DNA of 64,000 nt from Carbonatibacter sp965199245 (GCA_965199245.1 CBDAQP010000001.1:372001-436000); one strand, 5' to 3'; positions 26,606-37,145 are shown, counted from the stretch's first letter. A program made the numbers and translations. Notes: generated from the sequence alone by a model not told the origin.

Positions 26606-27634
26606 TTATCTTATCGAGGATTTTTGATAAAATTCCCGATACCACGCGACGAAACGGGCAACGCCGACTTCGATGGGGGTCGCGGGGGTGTAGCCAGTCA
26701 GATCCGAGAGTTCGTGGACATCGGCCCAGGTTGCGGGAACATCTCCATCCTGCATGGGCAGGAGATTATAGTCTGCCTTGATACCCAATTCCTGTTCGAG
26801 CACTTCGATATAGCGCATCAGGCGTTCAGATTTTGCATTTCCAATATTCAGAAGACGATAGGGAGCGATGCCGCTGGTATCAGAGTTGGGTGCGGAACTA
26901 TCCCAGTCTGGATCAGGAACGGGTGGCAGGTCAAGCAAGCGGAAAATGCCCTGTACAATATCATCGACGTAGGTAAAATCGCGCTTCATCTCGCCGCGAT
27001 TGAACACATTGATTGGACGACCTGCCAAAATATCTTTGGTGAAAAGAAACAAGGCCATATCCGGGCGACCCCACGGGCCATAGACCGTGAAAAAGCGCAG
27101 TCCGGTTGTAGGAAGGCCAAAAAGATGGGCATAGCTATGCGCCATCATTTCATTCGATTTTTTTGTCGCCGCATAGAGCGTCATGGGGTGCTCTGCCGAC
27201 TGGGACACGCGAAAGGGCATCTGTGTATTTGCCCCATAGACAGAGCTAGTCGAGGCATAGATGAGATGGTCAACAGGATAATGGCGACAGCCTTCGAGGA
27301 TATTGAGGAAACCATCAATATTAGAATGGAGATAGGCCCGAGGATTTTCCAGGCTATAACGCACCCCGGCCTGCGCCGCCAAGTGAACGACAGCAACAGG
27401 GCGATGATCGCGAAAGGTCATCTCAACAGCCGCGCTATCCGCCAGATCAGCACGGCATTCAATAAAATGGTCAAAAGCCTTCAGTTGGCTCAGTCGGGCT
27501 TCTTTCAAGGTGACGTCATAATAATCCGTCACCGCGTCAAAACCGATAACTGTCATCCCATGTGACAGACAAATCCGCGCCAGATGGAAACCGATAAAGC
27601 CAGCGGTTCCGGTGATCAAAATTTTTGAGGACAC
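26606..27634 (-). CDS. NAD-dependent epimerase, UDP-glucuronate 4-epimerase type
   Basis: Short-chain dehydrogenase/epimerase of 342 residues. Cofactor loop GTAGFIGFHLA is at residues 9-19, catalytic YAATKKS follows, and the substrate segments VRYSLENPRAYLHSN, RFFTVYGPWGRPDMA and RDFTYVDDIV are those of UDP-glucuronate 4-epimerases that feed surface polysaccharide. The divergent gene, 98 nt away, is a nucleotide-sugar dehydrogenase, so both probably serve polysaccharide precursor supply. Exact sugar is inferred. Confidence 0.88.
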   Translation of the reverse strand: MSSKILITGTAGFIGFHLARICLSHGMTVIGFDAVTDYYDVTLKEARLSQLKAFDHFIECRADLADSAAVEMTFRDHRPVAVVHLAAQAGVRYSLENPRAYLHSNIDGFLNILEGCRHYPVDHLIYASTSSVYGANTQMPFRVSQSAEHPMTLYAATKKSNEMMAHSYAHLFGLPTTGLRFFTVYGPWGRPDMALFLFTKDILAGRPINVFNRGEMKRDFTYVDDIVQGIFRLLDLPPVPDPDWDSSAPNSDTSGIAPYRLLNIGNAKSERLMRYIEVLEQELGIKADYNLLPMQDGDVPATWADVHELSDLTGYTPATPIEVGVARFVAWYREFYQKSSIR

Positions 27635-27732
27635 TATAAAAAATCCATTTTTTTACACAGAGGCCAATTCTTTATAGCACAAACACAGACGAGGGTGTAG
27701 AAGTTTCCATCCGAAAAAAAAGTGGGACAAAA

Positions 27733-29061
27733 ATGCCATCAGAAACCAGAATTTCTATCATCGGGCTGGGCTATGTTGGCCTGCCCCTTGCTATTCATCT
27801 GTCCAGACACTTTCACGTCATCGGCTTTGACCACGCCGCCCCTCGTATCCGCGAACTGCGGGAGGGACACGACAAAACCGGAGAAATTGACAACGCAATC
27901 CTTCGTAGCTCAACCTTGCACCTGAGCGATACTGCGGATGATCTGGGCAAATGCAACCTCCATATTATCACTGTTCCCACACCCGTTGACCACAACAAAC
28001 AACCAAACCTCGAACCACTCATGTCCGCAACCCGGATGCTCGCCCCCCAGATAAAGTCAGGCGATATTATCGTCTACGAAAGCACGGTCTATCCCGGCGT
28101 CACCGAAGATATCTGTGGCCCCTTGCTTGCTGAATGCTCCGGTCTGCGTTGCGGTCAGGATTTTTTCCTTGGCTATTCACCAGAACGAATCAATCCCGGC
28201 GACAAAGTTCATACAGTCGATAAAATTACAAAGGTCGTTGCAGGACAGACCCCGGAGGTCACGGAAAAATTACGCGCGATCTATGGCGCAATCAATCACG
28301 ACAATATCTTTGTCGCCGCGAACATAAAAACAGCAGAAGCCGCCAAATCAATCGAAAATGCACAACGCGATATCAATATCGCCTTTGTTAATGAAATTGC
28401 GACCATTTTTGACCGGATTGGTCTGTCAACCCATGATGTGCTCGACGCCGCCGGAACGAAATGGAATTTTTTGAATTTCAAACCCGGACTTGTCGGGGGG
28501 CACTGTATTGGGGTCGATCCCTATTATCTGGCCCATTGTGCTGAAAAAAGCGGTCTAAAACCCGATGTGATCCTCTCTGGTCGACACACCAATGAACAGA
28601 TGGTAGAAAAAATCGCGCAATCCATTGAAAAAGAAAGAATTTTCACCACAGAAACGCCCCACTCGCAGAAAGCATCAACGTGTAAAGAAACAAGCAAAAA
28701 CAGGCCCAAAACACTGGTTCTGGGATTGACTTTCAAAGAAAACGTGCCCGACCTTCGTAATAGCAAGGTTCCTGATCTTATTCATAACCTTCACAGATGC
28801 GGACACCTCGTCGATGTTCATGACCCCATCGCCTGCCCCGTTGAATCAAAATCGCTTTACGGGCTTAATTTAATCAGTTCACTCGACCCCGAACAGAAGA
28901 ACTATGACTGCATTGTCGCCGCCGTTTCTCATAGTTCTTATGAAAAGCTCAAACCGTCAGCCCTTTGCAATCTGATGCGTCCAGGGGCTCTTTTCTATGA
29001 CCTGAAAGGACTCTGGAGGGAACAGACGTTCCCCCCCGGCTATCGTTATCGCTGTCTATAA
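27733..29061 (+). CDS. Nucleotide-sugar dehydrogenase (TviB/WbpO-like)
   Basis: NAD-dependent 6-dehydrogenase of 442 residues that oxidises a UDP-sugar to a uronate. IIGLGYVGLPLA starts the Rossmann fold, ESTVYPGVTE and the catalytic Cys258 in GGHCIGVDPYYL follow, and VLGLTFKENVPDLRNSKV marks the C-terminal domain. It is closest in motif detail to TviB-type UDP-N-acetylglucosamine/galactosamine dehydrogenases. It pairs divergently with the epimerase, and a sugar transferase lies 4 kb on. A 25-residue Lys/Thr-rich insert near residue 310 is unusual. Confidence 0.88.
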   Translation: MPSETRISIIGLGYVGLPLAIHLSRHFHVIGFDHAAPRIRELREGHDKTGEIDNAILRSSTLHLSDTADDLGKCNLHIITVPTPVDHNKQPNLEPLMSATRMLAPQIKSGDIIVYESTVYPGVTEDICGPLLAECSGLRCGQDFFLGYSPERINPGDKVHTVDKITKVVAGQTPEVTEKLRAIYGAINHDNIFVAANIKTAEAAKSIENAQRDINIAFVNEIATIFDRIGLSTHDVLDAAGTKWNFLNFKPGLVGGHCIGVDPYYLAHCAEKSGLKPDVILSGRHTNEQMVEKIAQSIEKERIFTTETPHSQKASTCKETSKNRPKTLVLGLTFKENVPDLRNSKVPDLIHNLHRCGHLVDVHDPIACPVESKSLYGLNLISSLDPEQKNYDCIVAAVSHSSYEKLKPSALCNLMRPGALFYDLKGLWREQTFPPGYRYRCL

Positions 29062-29067
29062 ATCCGC

Positions 29068-31458
29068 TCAATGGCGCAGGACAGCCCCGGATTTCATCGC
29101 CTGCTGGATAATGCGTTGTGACAGGGCCGCAATGTCGTCCTCGGTCAGTGTGCGCTCACGCGGTTGAATCGTAACCGTCACAGCGAGGGATTTTTTCCCC
29201 ACCTCCACCCCGTCACCCTGATAGACATCAAATAAGAGAATATCGCTAATCAAGGCTTTATCCGCGCCTCTGAGCGCACGCAACAACTGCTCTGAGGGGG
29301 TTTGTGCATCGACGACAAATGCGAAATCACGTGTGAAAGCCTGAAAAGCCGACAGTTCAAGAGCGGGTTTGGTCGTTTTTTTGCCTTTGGGGAAAGGAAC
29401 CTTTTCAAAAAACACCTCAAATGCCAGAACGGGGCCCTTAATCCCCGCAACCTTTGAAACCCTCGGGTGCAATTCACCGAAAAAGGCCAAGGCATTTTTT
29501 GGCCCAAGACCCAACACACCGGAACGACCCGGGTGATAATATTCAGGAGCTGTCGCAAAAACTTGCAGGTTTTCAATCGGTGCCCCCACCGCCTGCAAGG
29601 CGGCAAGAGCATCAGCCTTGACATCGAAAACATCAGCTGCACGTACGCTCTGATTCCAATGCGACCCGACAAAATGGCCCGCACGCAAACCAGCAGCGAC
29701 CTCTTGCTGGTCGCTGAATTTGTCCCCTTTGTACTGTGGCCCGACCTCGAAAATGGCACTGTCCGCTACCCCCCGATCCCGGTTGCGCACAACCGCCGCC
29801 AACAAAGTCGGCAAAAGAGACGGTCGCATAGTATCCAGATCAGTAGAAATTGGATTAACCACAGTGAGCGTTTCCGGCACTGGGCCAAAAAAATCTGCTT
29901 GGGCAGCAGACACAAAGGAAAAGGTGACGGCTTCGTCCAAGCCCTGCCAACACAGGGCCGTCCTTATCGTGGAAACCCGCCGCTGTTCGCGTGTCAGGGC
30001 GACCTGTGGCAAAGACGACAGAGACGGCAAAGACAGCTCTGGAATTTTGTCAAATCCATAAATACGGAGAACTTCCTCAACAAGGCAGGCTTCAAATTCA
30101 ATATCGGAACGCCAGGACGGCACCGCGACAACCAAAAGGCTGTCTTTTTCCTCAACGCCGAATCCCAGCTGGCGCAGAATTTTTGCCTGATCGGTTGCCG
30201 TCATCTTCACGCCGCAAAGTTCCAGAAGACGCGCCGTGCGCAAGGTCACAAAACGCTGGGAATCCGGGGGCGATCCTGCCATCACTACCTCTGAGCACTC
30301 ACCCCCACAGAACTCAAGAATCATGCGCGTAGCCACATCCACTCCCCAAGACAGGGAGTCAGAATCAACACCGCGCTCAAAACGATAACGCGCATCAGAA
30401 TGAATACCCGTTTTGCGCCCTGTCACGGCAATAGACACAGGATCAAACAGAGCCACTTCGAGAAAGGCTGTTGTTGTATCGTCCTGACACCCGCTTTCCG
30501 CCCCCCCCATAATGCCCCCAAGGCCCACGACCCCCTGACCGTCACAGGCCACCGTCATCGTGTCATCCAGGGCATAATCCCGATCATCAAGAGCACGGAA
30601 GTTCTCCCCCGGAACTGCCCTACGCCAAGTCAAACAGTCGGAGTGCAAGCGATCAACATCAAAGACATGAAGAGGGCGCCCCAAATCAAAGGAAATGTAA
30701 TTGGTCACATCGACCAAGGCAGACACAGGACGCAAGCCAACAGCCCGCAAACGATCTTGGAACCAGCGCGGACTGGCCCCGTTCTTCACGCCCCGAAAAA
30801 CGCGCCCCGCCACACAGGACACTGCCGCTCCCTCCGCAATCGCCCAACGCACAGGCGAGGGGCCAGATCCGGCCTCATGTTTGACTTGAAGGGGTTTAAG
30901 TTGTCCCAAACCCGCCGCCGCCAGATCACGCGCGATACCACGTACACCCAAACAGTCACCACGATTAGGAGTAATGCCAATTTCGATAACGGGATCATCA
31001 AAGCCCATTGCCTCTGCGATAGGGAGACCAATGGGCGTATCTGCGGGCAATTCGATAATGCCGCCATGTTCATCAGACAATCCCATTTCACGTTCGGAAA
31101 CCAGCATCCCGCTGGAGGATTCACCACGAATTTCCCCAGCCTTGAGCATCAATTCCGTACCAGGAATCCACGTCCCAACAGGGGCGAAAATGCCGACAAG
31201 GCCCGTGCGGGCATTGGGTGCACCGCAAACAACCTGAACATCACCCTCGCAGGTTTCAACCAGACAGACCCGCAAGCGATCAGCATTGGGATGTTGCACC
31301 GCCTGCTTGACCCGACAGGTTTTAAAGGCGGAAAGATCAGCCCCCATGTCTGTGACAGATTCAACCTCCAGGCCGACGAGAGAGAGCTTTTCAACAATAT
31401 CCTCTAACGAGGCCGTCGTGTCGAGGTGGTCTCGTAGCCAGCTTAATGTAAACTTCAT
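29068..31458 (-). CDS. pheT: Phenylalanine-tRNA ligase beta subunit
   Basis: Beta chain of the alpha2-beta2 enzyme, 796 residues, normal length. Domains in order: N-terminal tRNA-binding OB fold (VKQAVQHPNADRLRVC), B3/B4 editing domain (SALVDVTNYISFDLGRPLHVFD), B5, and the C-terminal anticodon-binding FDX-ACB domain (FQAFTRDFAFVVD). It lies 15 nt after pheS. Confidence 0.98.
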   Translation of the reverse strand: MKFTLSWLRDHLDTTASLEDIVEKLSLVGLEVESVTDMGADLSAFKTCRVKQAVQHPNADRLRVCLVETCEGDVQVVCGAPNARTGLVGIFAPVGTWIPGTELMLKAGEIRGESSSGMLVSEREMGLSDEHGGIIELPADTPIGLPIAEAMGFDDPVIEIGITPNRGDCLGVRGIARDLAAAGLGQLKPLQVKHEAGSGPSPVRWAIAEGAAVSCVAGRVFRGVKNGASPRWFQDRLRAVGLRPVSALVDVTNYISFDLGRPLHVFDVDRLHSDCLTWRRAVPGENFRALDDRDYALDDTMTVACDGQGVVGLGGIMGGAESGCQDDTTTAFLEVALFDPVSIAVTGRKTGIHSDARYRFERGVDSDSLSWGVDVATRMILEFCGGECSEVVMAGSPPDSQRFVTLRTARLLELCGVKMTATDQAKILRQLGFGVEEKDSLLVVAVPSWRSDIEFEACLVEEVLRIYGFDKIPELSLPSLSSLPQVALTREQRRVSTIRTALCWQGLDEAVTFSFVSAAQADFFGPVPETLTVVNPISTDLDTMRPSLLPTLLAAVVRNRDRGVADSAIFEVGPQYKGDKFSDQQEVAAGLRAGHFVGSHWNQSVRAADVFDVKADALAALQAVGAPIENLQVFATAPEYYHPGRSGVLGLGPKNALAFFGELHPRVSKVAGIKGPVLAFEVFFEKVPFPKGKKTTKPALELSAFQAFTRDFAFVVDAQTPSEQLLRALRGADKALISDILLFDVYQGDGVEVGKKSLAVTVTIQPRERTLTEDDIAALSQRIIQQAMKSGAVLRH

Positions 31459-31473
31459 TGTTTCTATTCTCTC

Positions 31474-32544
31474 TTAAAGACCGCGTACCATTGATGGCAT
31501 CTCCAAAGGAACGAAACCATAGTGTTTCATCCAGCGCAGGTCACTGTCATAAAAAGTGCGCAGATCAGGAATACCGTATTTCAGCATCGCAATCCGTTCA
31601 ACACCCATCCCAAAAGCAAAACCTTGATATTTTTCAGGATCAAGACCACAGGCCACCAAAACGCGCGAGTGAACCATGCCACTGCCCAAAATTTCGAGCC
31701 AATCATCGCCTGCGCCAATTTTCAGCTGCCCATTCGCACGCGTACAGCCAATGTCAACCTCTGCCGATGGCTCGGTAAAGGGGAAAAAGCTGGAACGGAA
31801 ACGCACGGGTAAATCCTCAACACCGAAATAAGCCCGACAAAAATCAATCAGCGTTCCCTTGAGGTGTCCCATATGAGTTTTTTCATCAATGACCAGACCT
31901 TCGATCTGGTGAAACATCGGAGAATGGGTCGCGTCATGATCAGCGCGAAAGGTGCGTCCGGGGGCGATAATACGCAAAGGAGGACGCGTTGTCATCATGG
32001 TTCGAATTTGCACAGGCGAAGTATGCGTCCGCAGAACAGGGCGTGTCCCGTCGGCTTTTTCCCTCATATAAAAGGTATCAAATTCCTGACGCGCGGGATG
32101 CTCTGGCGGAATGTTCAGGGCTGTGAAATTATGAAAGTCGTCTTCGATATGGGGACCTTGAGCAACGGAAAATCCCATCTCACCAAAAATTGCAACCAAT
32201 TCTTCCATCGTTTGGCTGATGGGATGCCGCAGACCCAATGTACGCGGGCGCGCGGGAAGCGACACATCAACAGACTCTGCGTTTAATCTGGAAGCAAGTG
32301 CCGCGTCCTCTAAAACAGATTTGTGTTGTTCAAGGGTAACAGTGATTGCTTGTTTCACAAGGTTGAGTTTTTGCCCTCTCTCTTTGCGCACTTGGGCATC
32401 AAGTCCACCAAGCTGTTTCATCAAGGCTGTCAGTTCGCCTTTTTTGCCCAGAACCTGAATCCGTACAGCCTCCAAATCCTCCAGTGTTTCGCTTGTGCTC
32501 ACACGCTGGAGGATTTCCGTCTGTAATTGGTCAAGGTTGTCCAT
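31474..32544 (-). CDS. pheS: Phenylalanine-tRNA ligase alpha subunit
   Basis: Catalytic chain, 356 residues. An N-terminal coiled coil (about residues 1-85) is followed by class II motifs: HPISQTMEELVAIF, motif 2 RTHTSPVQIRTM and FRADHDATHSPMFHQIEG, and motif 3 GFAFGMGVERIAML. It overlaps the upstream lipoprotein gene by 14 nt. It is not preceded by rplT here, unlike in many bacteria. Confidence 0.98.
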   Translation of the reverse strand: MDNLDQLQTEILQRVSTSETLEDLEAVRIQVLGKKGELTALMKQLGGLDAQVRKERGQKLNLVKQAITVTLEQHKSVLEDAALASRLNAESVDVSLPARPRTLGLRHPISQTMEELVAIFGEMGFSVAQGPHIEDDFHNFTALNIPPEHPARQEFDTFYMREKADGTRPVLRTHTSPVQIRTMMTTRPPLRIIAPGRTFRADHDATHSPMFHQIEGLVIDEKTHMGHLKGTLIDFCRAYFGVEDLPVRFRSSFFPFTEPSAEVDIGCTRANGQLKIGAGDDWLEILGSGMVHSRVLVACGLDPEKYQGFAFGMGVERIAMLKYGIPDLRTFYDSDLRWMKHYGFVPLEMPSMVRGL

Positions 32545-32983
32545 TTTTTCCCTCGCTCACTTCACCCATCTGCACCCCGCCCGTAACAGAGTTTAAACGC
32601 ATTGCCAACATCGCCAAAGCCCCATCAACAACAGACAGGGCTTCTGACTGACGCAAAACACCCGCCAAAGTCACTTGATCGTCATCCACATCATGAACAA
32701 ACTCCAGGATCAGTTCCTCCACTACGGACGATTGCTGCGCGGAAAACTGTTGAACAGTCACAACCACAGACTGCCGACTCCCGCTCCGAACACCCAATGC
32801 CCAGTGTACCCGCCCCTGAGCTCCGGCAAGCTGTTGCACCATCGCCGCCAAATCCTGACCATCAATCGTCCGGCTATCGCGCACCCGCTCAAGAGAAGCC
32901 TCGTGAATCTTTTCGCCACAGGCTGTGAGCACAAAAGCCATCAAAACAAAAATGAAACAGGATAAAGAATGACGCAACGACAT
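32531..32983 (-). CDS. Putative lipoprotein
   Basis: A 150-residue product with a lipoprotein signal: SLRHSLSCFIFVLMAFVLTAC, lipobox LTAC with Cys about residue 22. The mature part has two helical-looking segments and no recognised domain. The start at 32983 is chosen for the signal peptide; the longer frame to 33178 has a poor N-terminus and no site. Its 3' end overlaps pheS by 14 nt, suggesting coupling. Function unknown. Confidence 0.65.
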   Translation of the reverse strand: MSLRHSLSCFIFVLMAFVLTACGEKIHEASLERVRDSRTIDGQDLAAMVQQLAGAQGRVHWALGVRSGSRQSVVVTVQQFSAQQSSVVEELILEFVHDVDDDQVTLAGVLRQSEALSVVDGALAMLAMRLNSVTGGVQMGEVSEGKNGQP

Positions 32984-33162
32984 GACCAAAACTGGACAAC
33001 GATTAAGAAACAGAACCCGCGTCCTTTTCCTACAGGGCCGTATCGCCCTTGTCACGCGACTTTTCACCTGGGGCAAAGGCTCAAAGGGCATAAAAAATCT
33101 TGCGCTGGGAGACGAGACATAGAATAAGGAGTGGGTTTTCCCTTCAAAGAGAGTACGTTTTG

Positions 33163-33765
33163 ATGACTCTGCCTCCACGAATCATAACATCTTCGTGCTA
33201 TCATGTGAGCAAACGTTGCTTTGATCTCAGCGTTGCTGTGAGCTTGATTTTGACTTTGTGGTGGGTGATGCTTGCCTTGGCCCTTGCCATCCGGCTAACC
33301 TCCAAAGGCCCTGCCATTTTTGCCCAAACACGCATCGGAAAAAACCGCGAAACTTTTACCTGTTACAAATTTCGTACAATGGCAGAGGGCACAGCCTGCG
33401 TCGCCACACACAACGCCACACACAACGCGATTACCCCGCTCGGTCGCATCCTCCGCAAAACCAAGCTGGACGAACTACCGCAACTGTTTAACATTTTACG
33501 CGGGGAGATGTCACTGGTCGGCCCCCGCCCGTGCCTTCCCATCCAACAGGAACTCATTACAGAACGCGACAAACGCGGTGTGTATCACCTGTGTCCGGGG
33601 ATCACCGGACTGGCACAGGTTCAAGGCATTGACATGAGTAACCCACAGCGACTGGCCATCGAAGACGCCCGATACGTTGAAAAAAGATCCTTTTCCCTCG
33701 ATCTAAAAACAATTCTGCAAACCCTTATCGGCGGTGGACAGGGTGACAAAGTGAGTTCGCCGTGA
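33163..33765 (+). CDS. Sugar-phosphate transferase for polysaccharide synthesis
   Basis: Bacterial sugar transferase of the WcaJ/PglC type, 200 residues, which moves a sugar 1-phosphate to undecaprenyl phosphate. The membrane helix is about residues 15-45 (CFDLSVAVSLILTL), followed by GPAIFAQTRIGKN, CYKFRTM, TKLDELPQLFNILRGEMSLVGPRP and PGITGLAQVQG, all family signatures. Only the catalytic core is present, as in PglC-like short forms. The start at 33163 follows AAAGAGAG. It is divergent from the lipoprotein-pheST unit, and other polysaccharide genes lie 4 kb away. Confidence 0.92.
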   Translation: MTLPPRIITSSCYHVSKRCFDLSVAVSLILTLWWVMLALALAIRLTSKGPAIFAQTRIGKNRETFTCYKFRTMAEGTACVATHNATHNAITPLGRILRKTKLDELPQLFNILRGEMSLVGPRPCLPIQQELITERDKRGVYHLCPGITGLAQVQGIDMSNPQRLAIEDARYVEKRSFSLDLKTILQTLIGGGQGDKVSSP

Positions 33766-33914
33766 CAGATCACGCTATACAATACGTTTCAGAATAAAAA
33801 ATCTACGCTTCGGCGGCTGAGTAAAAACGAAGAGTTGATGCATATTTTCCCTGATTTGAAATTTCGAGGTTACAATCGCCATTTGGTAGACTTAATGAGT
33901 CCCTGGCATGTCTC

Positions 33915-35819
33915 TCACCTCAAAAAGAGTTTTTCAATATCCTTCAAGGCTAGTTCAATATAGGTCGGTCGCCCATGATTGCATTGCCCCGAATGGGCTG
34001 TGCGTTCCATTTCGCGTAACAGATGGTTCATTTCATCCTGAGTCAAACGCCGCCCTGCGCGCACGGAACCGTGACAGGCCATCGTCCCCAAAACCCGCTC
34101 AATTTGTTCCTTGAGGCTCAGCACATCGCCAATATCCGCCAGTTCGTCCGCCAAATCCTGCACGAGGCCCTTGACATCACAGCGCGCCCCAAGCAAGGCG
34201 GGAATTTCACGCACCACAACTGCCCCCAAGCCAAAGCCATCCAACACCAGTCCTGTTTCTGCCAGTTCGTCCGCGCGGGAACAGAGGCGGGCGCAGGATG
34301 CTTCGTCCAATTCAACAACCTCTGGCAACAACAGCATTTGAGTCGCAATGCCCTGTTGGGCCAGCTGTGCCTTGAATCGTTCCAATACCAAACGCTCGTG
34401 CGCGGCGTGTTGATCGACAATGACAAGGCCGTCACGTGTTTGTGCAATGATATAATTTTCATGCAACTGTGCCCGTGCCGCGCCAAGGGGAAAAGCCGTC
34501 AGGTTATCACCACTTGCGTCACAGGGTGAATGCCCGTCTTGTTTTCCACCCTCCTGATCGTGCACCGTGGGGGCTGAGGGTTGAAAACCGCCTGGCAACA
34601 GAGGATCAGAAACGGGTGCATGATAACCGTGAAGAGAATCAGGAAAAGGTCGCCCGGGGCGGTGATTGCTGCGCCAGCCCGCGCCATTTTCCCCAAAACC
34701 GGACACGCCCCCCCCCCGACTCATCTCTCCCCCCGGATTCATGCTCTCTTTTCTTCCCGTCGCGTGATCCAGCATCCGCAAGGCCTGCTCACCGAGTGCG
34801 CCAGAGGCCCGATGCCCGGCCTCTGCAAGGGCGCGCTTACAAGCACCGACAATCAGACCGCGCACCAGATTTTGATCGCGAAAGCGTACCTCTGCCTTTG
34901 CCGGATGGACATTGATATCAACCAATTCACCCGGCAAGTCCAGGAAAAGAGCCAAGAGCGGATGCCGCCCTCGGGGCAAAAAATCCTGATAGGCCGCCCG
35001 CACCGCCCCTTGCAACAGGCGATCACGCACCGGACGACCATTCACAAAAAGATATTGGTGAACGCTACTGCCCCGATTGAGCGTCGGCAGGCCAATAAAA
35101 CCGCTCAAGCGCACAGATTCACGCTCTGCCACAATGGGTAGGGCATTATCCTTAAATTCGCGCGTCATAATATCAGAAAGCCTTTGGAGACGCCCCGACT
35201 CTGGTGCTGAACCCAAATCCGCCCCACGCAGACGAAAGAGACAGCGGCGGTCATCGCACAGAGTAAAATGAACCTGTGGATGGGCCATCGCCAAACGCTT
35301 GAGTACGTCCTCGACATGATTTAATTCCGTGCGGGGGGATTTCATAAACTTTAACCGCGCAGGTGTGGCATAGAACAGATCACGCACCACGACACGGGTT
35401 CCCACACCACAGGCCGCTGGTTGAACACCCCCCGTTATCCCGCCTTCGACGCGAATAGAGGCCCCGGCCTCTGCACCCGCCGTGCGACTGGTGATGTCAA
35501 GACGAGCCACCGCACCGATAGAGGGCAGAGCCTCCCCACGAAAGCCCAAGGTTTTAATATGAACCAAGTCATCATCGGGTAATTTTGACGTAGCGTGACG
35601 TTCGATACAAACAGGCAGATCATCCGCCGCGATTCCCGATCCGTTGTCTTCGACAACAATGACCGTCCGCCCTCCATCGTGCACGGTGACATCAATGACA
35701 TTCGCACCGGCATCCAACGCATTTTCGACCAGTTCTCTGATCGCCGCCGCAGGGCGTTCAACGACTTCACCCGCCGCAATTTGATTGACCAGTGTTTCGG
35801 GCAACCGCCGGATTTTCAC
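33915..35819 (-). CDS. mutL: DNA mismatch repair protein MutL
   Basis: GHKL ATPase that couples MutS recognition to strand processing. The 634-residue product has IAAGEVVERPAAAIRELVENALDAGA, DNGSGI, RHATSKL and GFRGEALPSI in the N-terminal domain. The C-terminal dimerisation domain ends ACHGSVRAGRRLTQDEM and QCNHGRPTYIEL; the endonuclease motif DQHAAHERLV is present, and the CPHGRP-like zinc site reads CNHGRP. The linker (about residues 340-430) is Gly/Pro-rich. It follows pgi by 18 nt. Confidence 0.97.
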   Translation of the reverse strand: MKIRRLPETLVNQIAAGEVVERPAAAIRELVENALDAGANVIDVTVHDGGRTVIVVEDNGSGIAADDLPVCIERHATSKLPDDDLVHIKTLGFRGEALPSIGAVARLDITSRTAGAEAGASIRVEGGITGGVQPAACGVGTRVVVRDLFYATPARLKFMKSPRTELNHVEDVLKRLAMAHPQVHFTLCDDRRCLFRLRGADLGSAPESGRLQRLSDIMTREFKDNALPIVAERESVRLSGFIGLPTLNRGSSVHQYLFVNGRPVRDRLLQGAVRAAYQDFLPRGRHPLLALFLDLPGELVDINVHPAKAEVRFRDQNLVRGLIVGACKRALAEAGHRASGALGEQALRMLDHATGRKESMNPGGEMSRGGGVSGFGENGAGWRSNHRPGRPFPDSLHGYHAPVSDPLLPGGFQPSAPTVHDQEGGKQDGHSPCDASGDNLTAFPLGAARAQLHENYIIAQTRDGLVIVDQHAAHERLVLERFKAQLAQQGIATQMLLLPEVVELDEASCARLCSRADELAETGLVLDGFGLGAVVVREIPALLGARCDVKGLVQDLADELADIGDVLSLKEQIERVLGTMACHGSVRAGRRLTQDEMNHLLREMERTAHSGQCNHGRPTYIELALKDIEKLFLR

Positions 35820-35837
35820 CCGTATCCTCCCAAATCG

Positions 35838-37103
35838 TTAACGCATAGCCCTCAACCTTTGGCGGGCAATGATTTTTCCCTGTTCAACCGCAGGTTGACC
35901 ATAAGGGTCAACGCCCAATAAGGCTGCTGCCAGAACCGTTTCAAGCATAAAGTGCATCATCACCGCCCCAATAGAGCGTTCATCAATCGCCTGCATCAAG
36001 AGATGACGCACTGGACACCCACGAGAGGCCAAGGTTTCGCGCGTTGCTGCAGCAGAAACATAGAGCAAATCACCCAGACTGCGCCCCCGCAGATAATCAA
36101 GTGCATCATCATCTGCGATGAGACTATCAACTGGCCACCCCTCGCCCCGCGAATCATGGTTGAGGAGAGTAAAAAATTTATCCGCAGGTCCATCGAGATA
36201 AAGCTGAAGCTGACTGTGCTGATCTACCGTTCCCAACGCACGAATAGGCGTGGTTCCCTTACCGTCCTTGCCCAGACTTTCCGCCCAAAGCTGATTAAAC
36301 CAAAATCCCAAATCCGCCAGACGGTCTTCGTAGGGCATCAAAACCGTCGCGCGAATACCACGACGTACACTCAATTCCACACTCAACGTAGCCCCATAAG
36401 CCGGGGCACTGTCCGCAAGGCTCCCCGCAGACAAAAATCCATCCAATACCTGCACAGCCCCCGCACGCAATGCGCCCACATCCAGACCTGCGATCAGGGC
36501 CGGAAGCAAACCAACACGGGAGAAAACAGAATAACGCCCCCCAATATTCGGGTCATGGTCAAGACACCCCAATCCAAGACGACGCGCAAGACGACGCAAC
36601 GGATTATCACAGGGTTCAGTCATAACAAGGACAAACCGACCTAAATTTTCGACTGTGTAACAGGCCTGAAAAAAAGGCAAGAGAGCCATCAACTGGGACA
36701 ACGTTTCTGACGTTGCTCCCGATTTCGACACGGCAATTAAGCCTGTGCGCGACAAATCACACCTTGTGGCGAGAGCCTGAACAGACCAAGGGTCAATATT
36801 ATCGATAAAATGAAGAACAGGGCGAGAGGTCGCCCGCAACCCGCACAGCGTCCGCCCGCCGAGCGACGATCCCCCTGTTCCCAAAATGAAAATATCATCA
36901 CAGTTTTGACTGAAGGTCTGTGCAACAGGTCTGACAACATCAAGGTCATCCATGCCCCGGACAAGGCCGAAGGCAGGCAGACCACCACACCGCAGGCGGC
37001 GTTCAAATGCGCTCCGCGCCCCTGTCAGGGTTTCAAAAGACCCGTGTAGCTGCCCAGAAGGCAGGCCGTTTTCGATTGTCTGCTGATAGGCTGGCAACAT
37101 CAA
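35838..37103 (-). CDS. pgi: Glucose-6-phosphate isomerase
   Basis: Interconverts glucose 6-phosphate and fructose 6-phosphate. This is the shorter form, 421 residues, with ILGTGGSSLGG (substrate phosphate), SKSGATSET, IGGRYSVFSRVGLLPA and WAESLGKDG, and GPADKFFTLL. The length and motif order fit alphaproteobacterial Pgi. The gene lies 42 nt after the DUF3035 gene in a minus-strand run ending at mutL. Confidence 0.93.
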   Translation of the reverse strand: MMLPAYQQTIENGLPSGQLHGSFETLTGARSAFERRLRCGGLPAFGLVRGMDDLDVVRPVAQTFSQNCDDIFILGTGGSSLGGRTLCGLRATSRPVLHFIDNIDPWSVQALATRCDLSRTGLIAVSKSGATSETLSQLMALLPFFQACYTVENLGRFVLVMTEPCDNPLRRLARRLGLGCLDHDPNIGGRYSVFSRVGLLPALIAGLDVGALRAGAVQVLDGFLSAGSLADSAPAYGATLSVELSVRRGIRATVLMPYEDRLADLGFWFNQLWAESLGKDGKGTTPIRALGTVDQHSQLQLYLDGPADKFFTLLNHDSRGEGWPVDSLIADDDALDYLRGRSLGDLLYVSAAATRETLASRGCPVRHLLMQAIDERSIGAVMMHFMLETVLAAALLGVDPYGQPAVEQGKIIARQRLRAMR

Positions 37104-37145
37104 TGATCACATAACAACAAAAAATCTTCCAAATCTTTCAGCGAA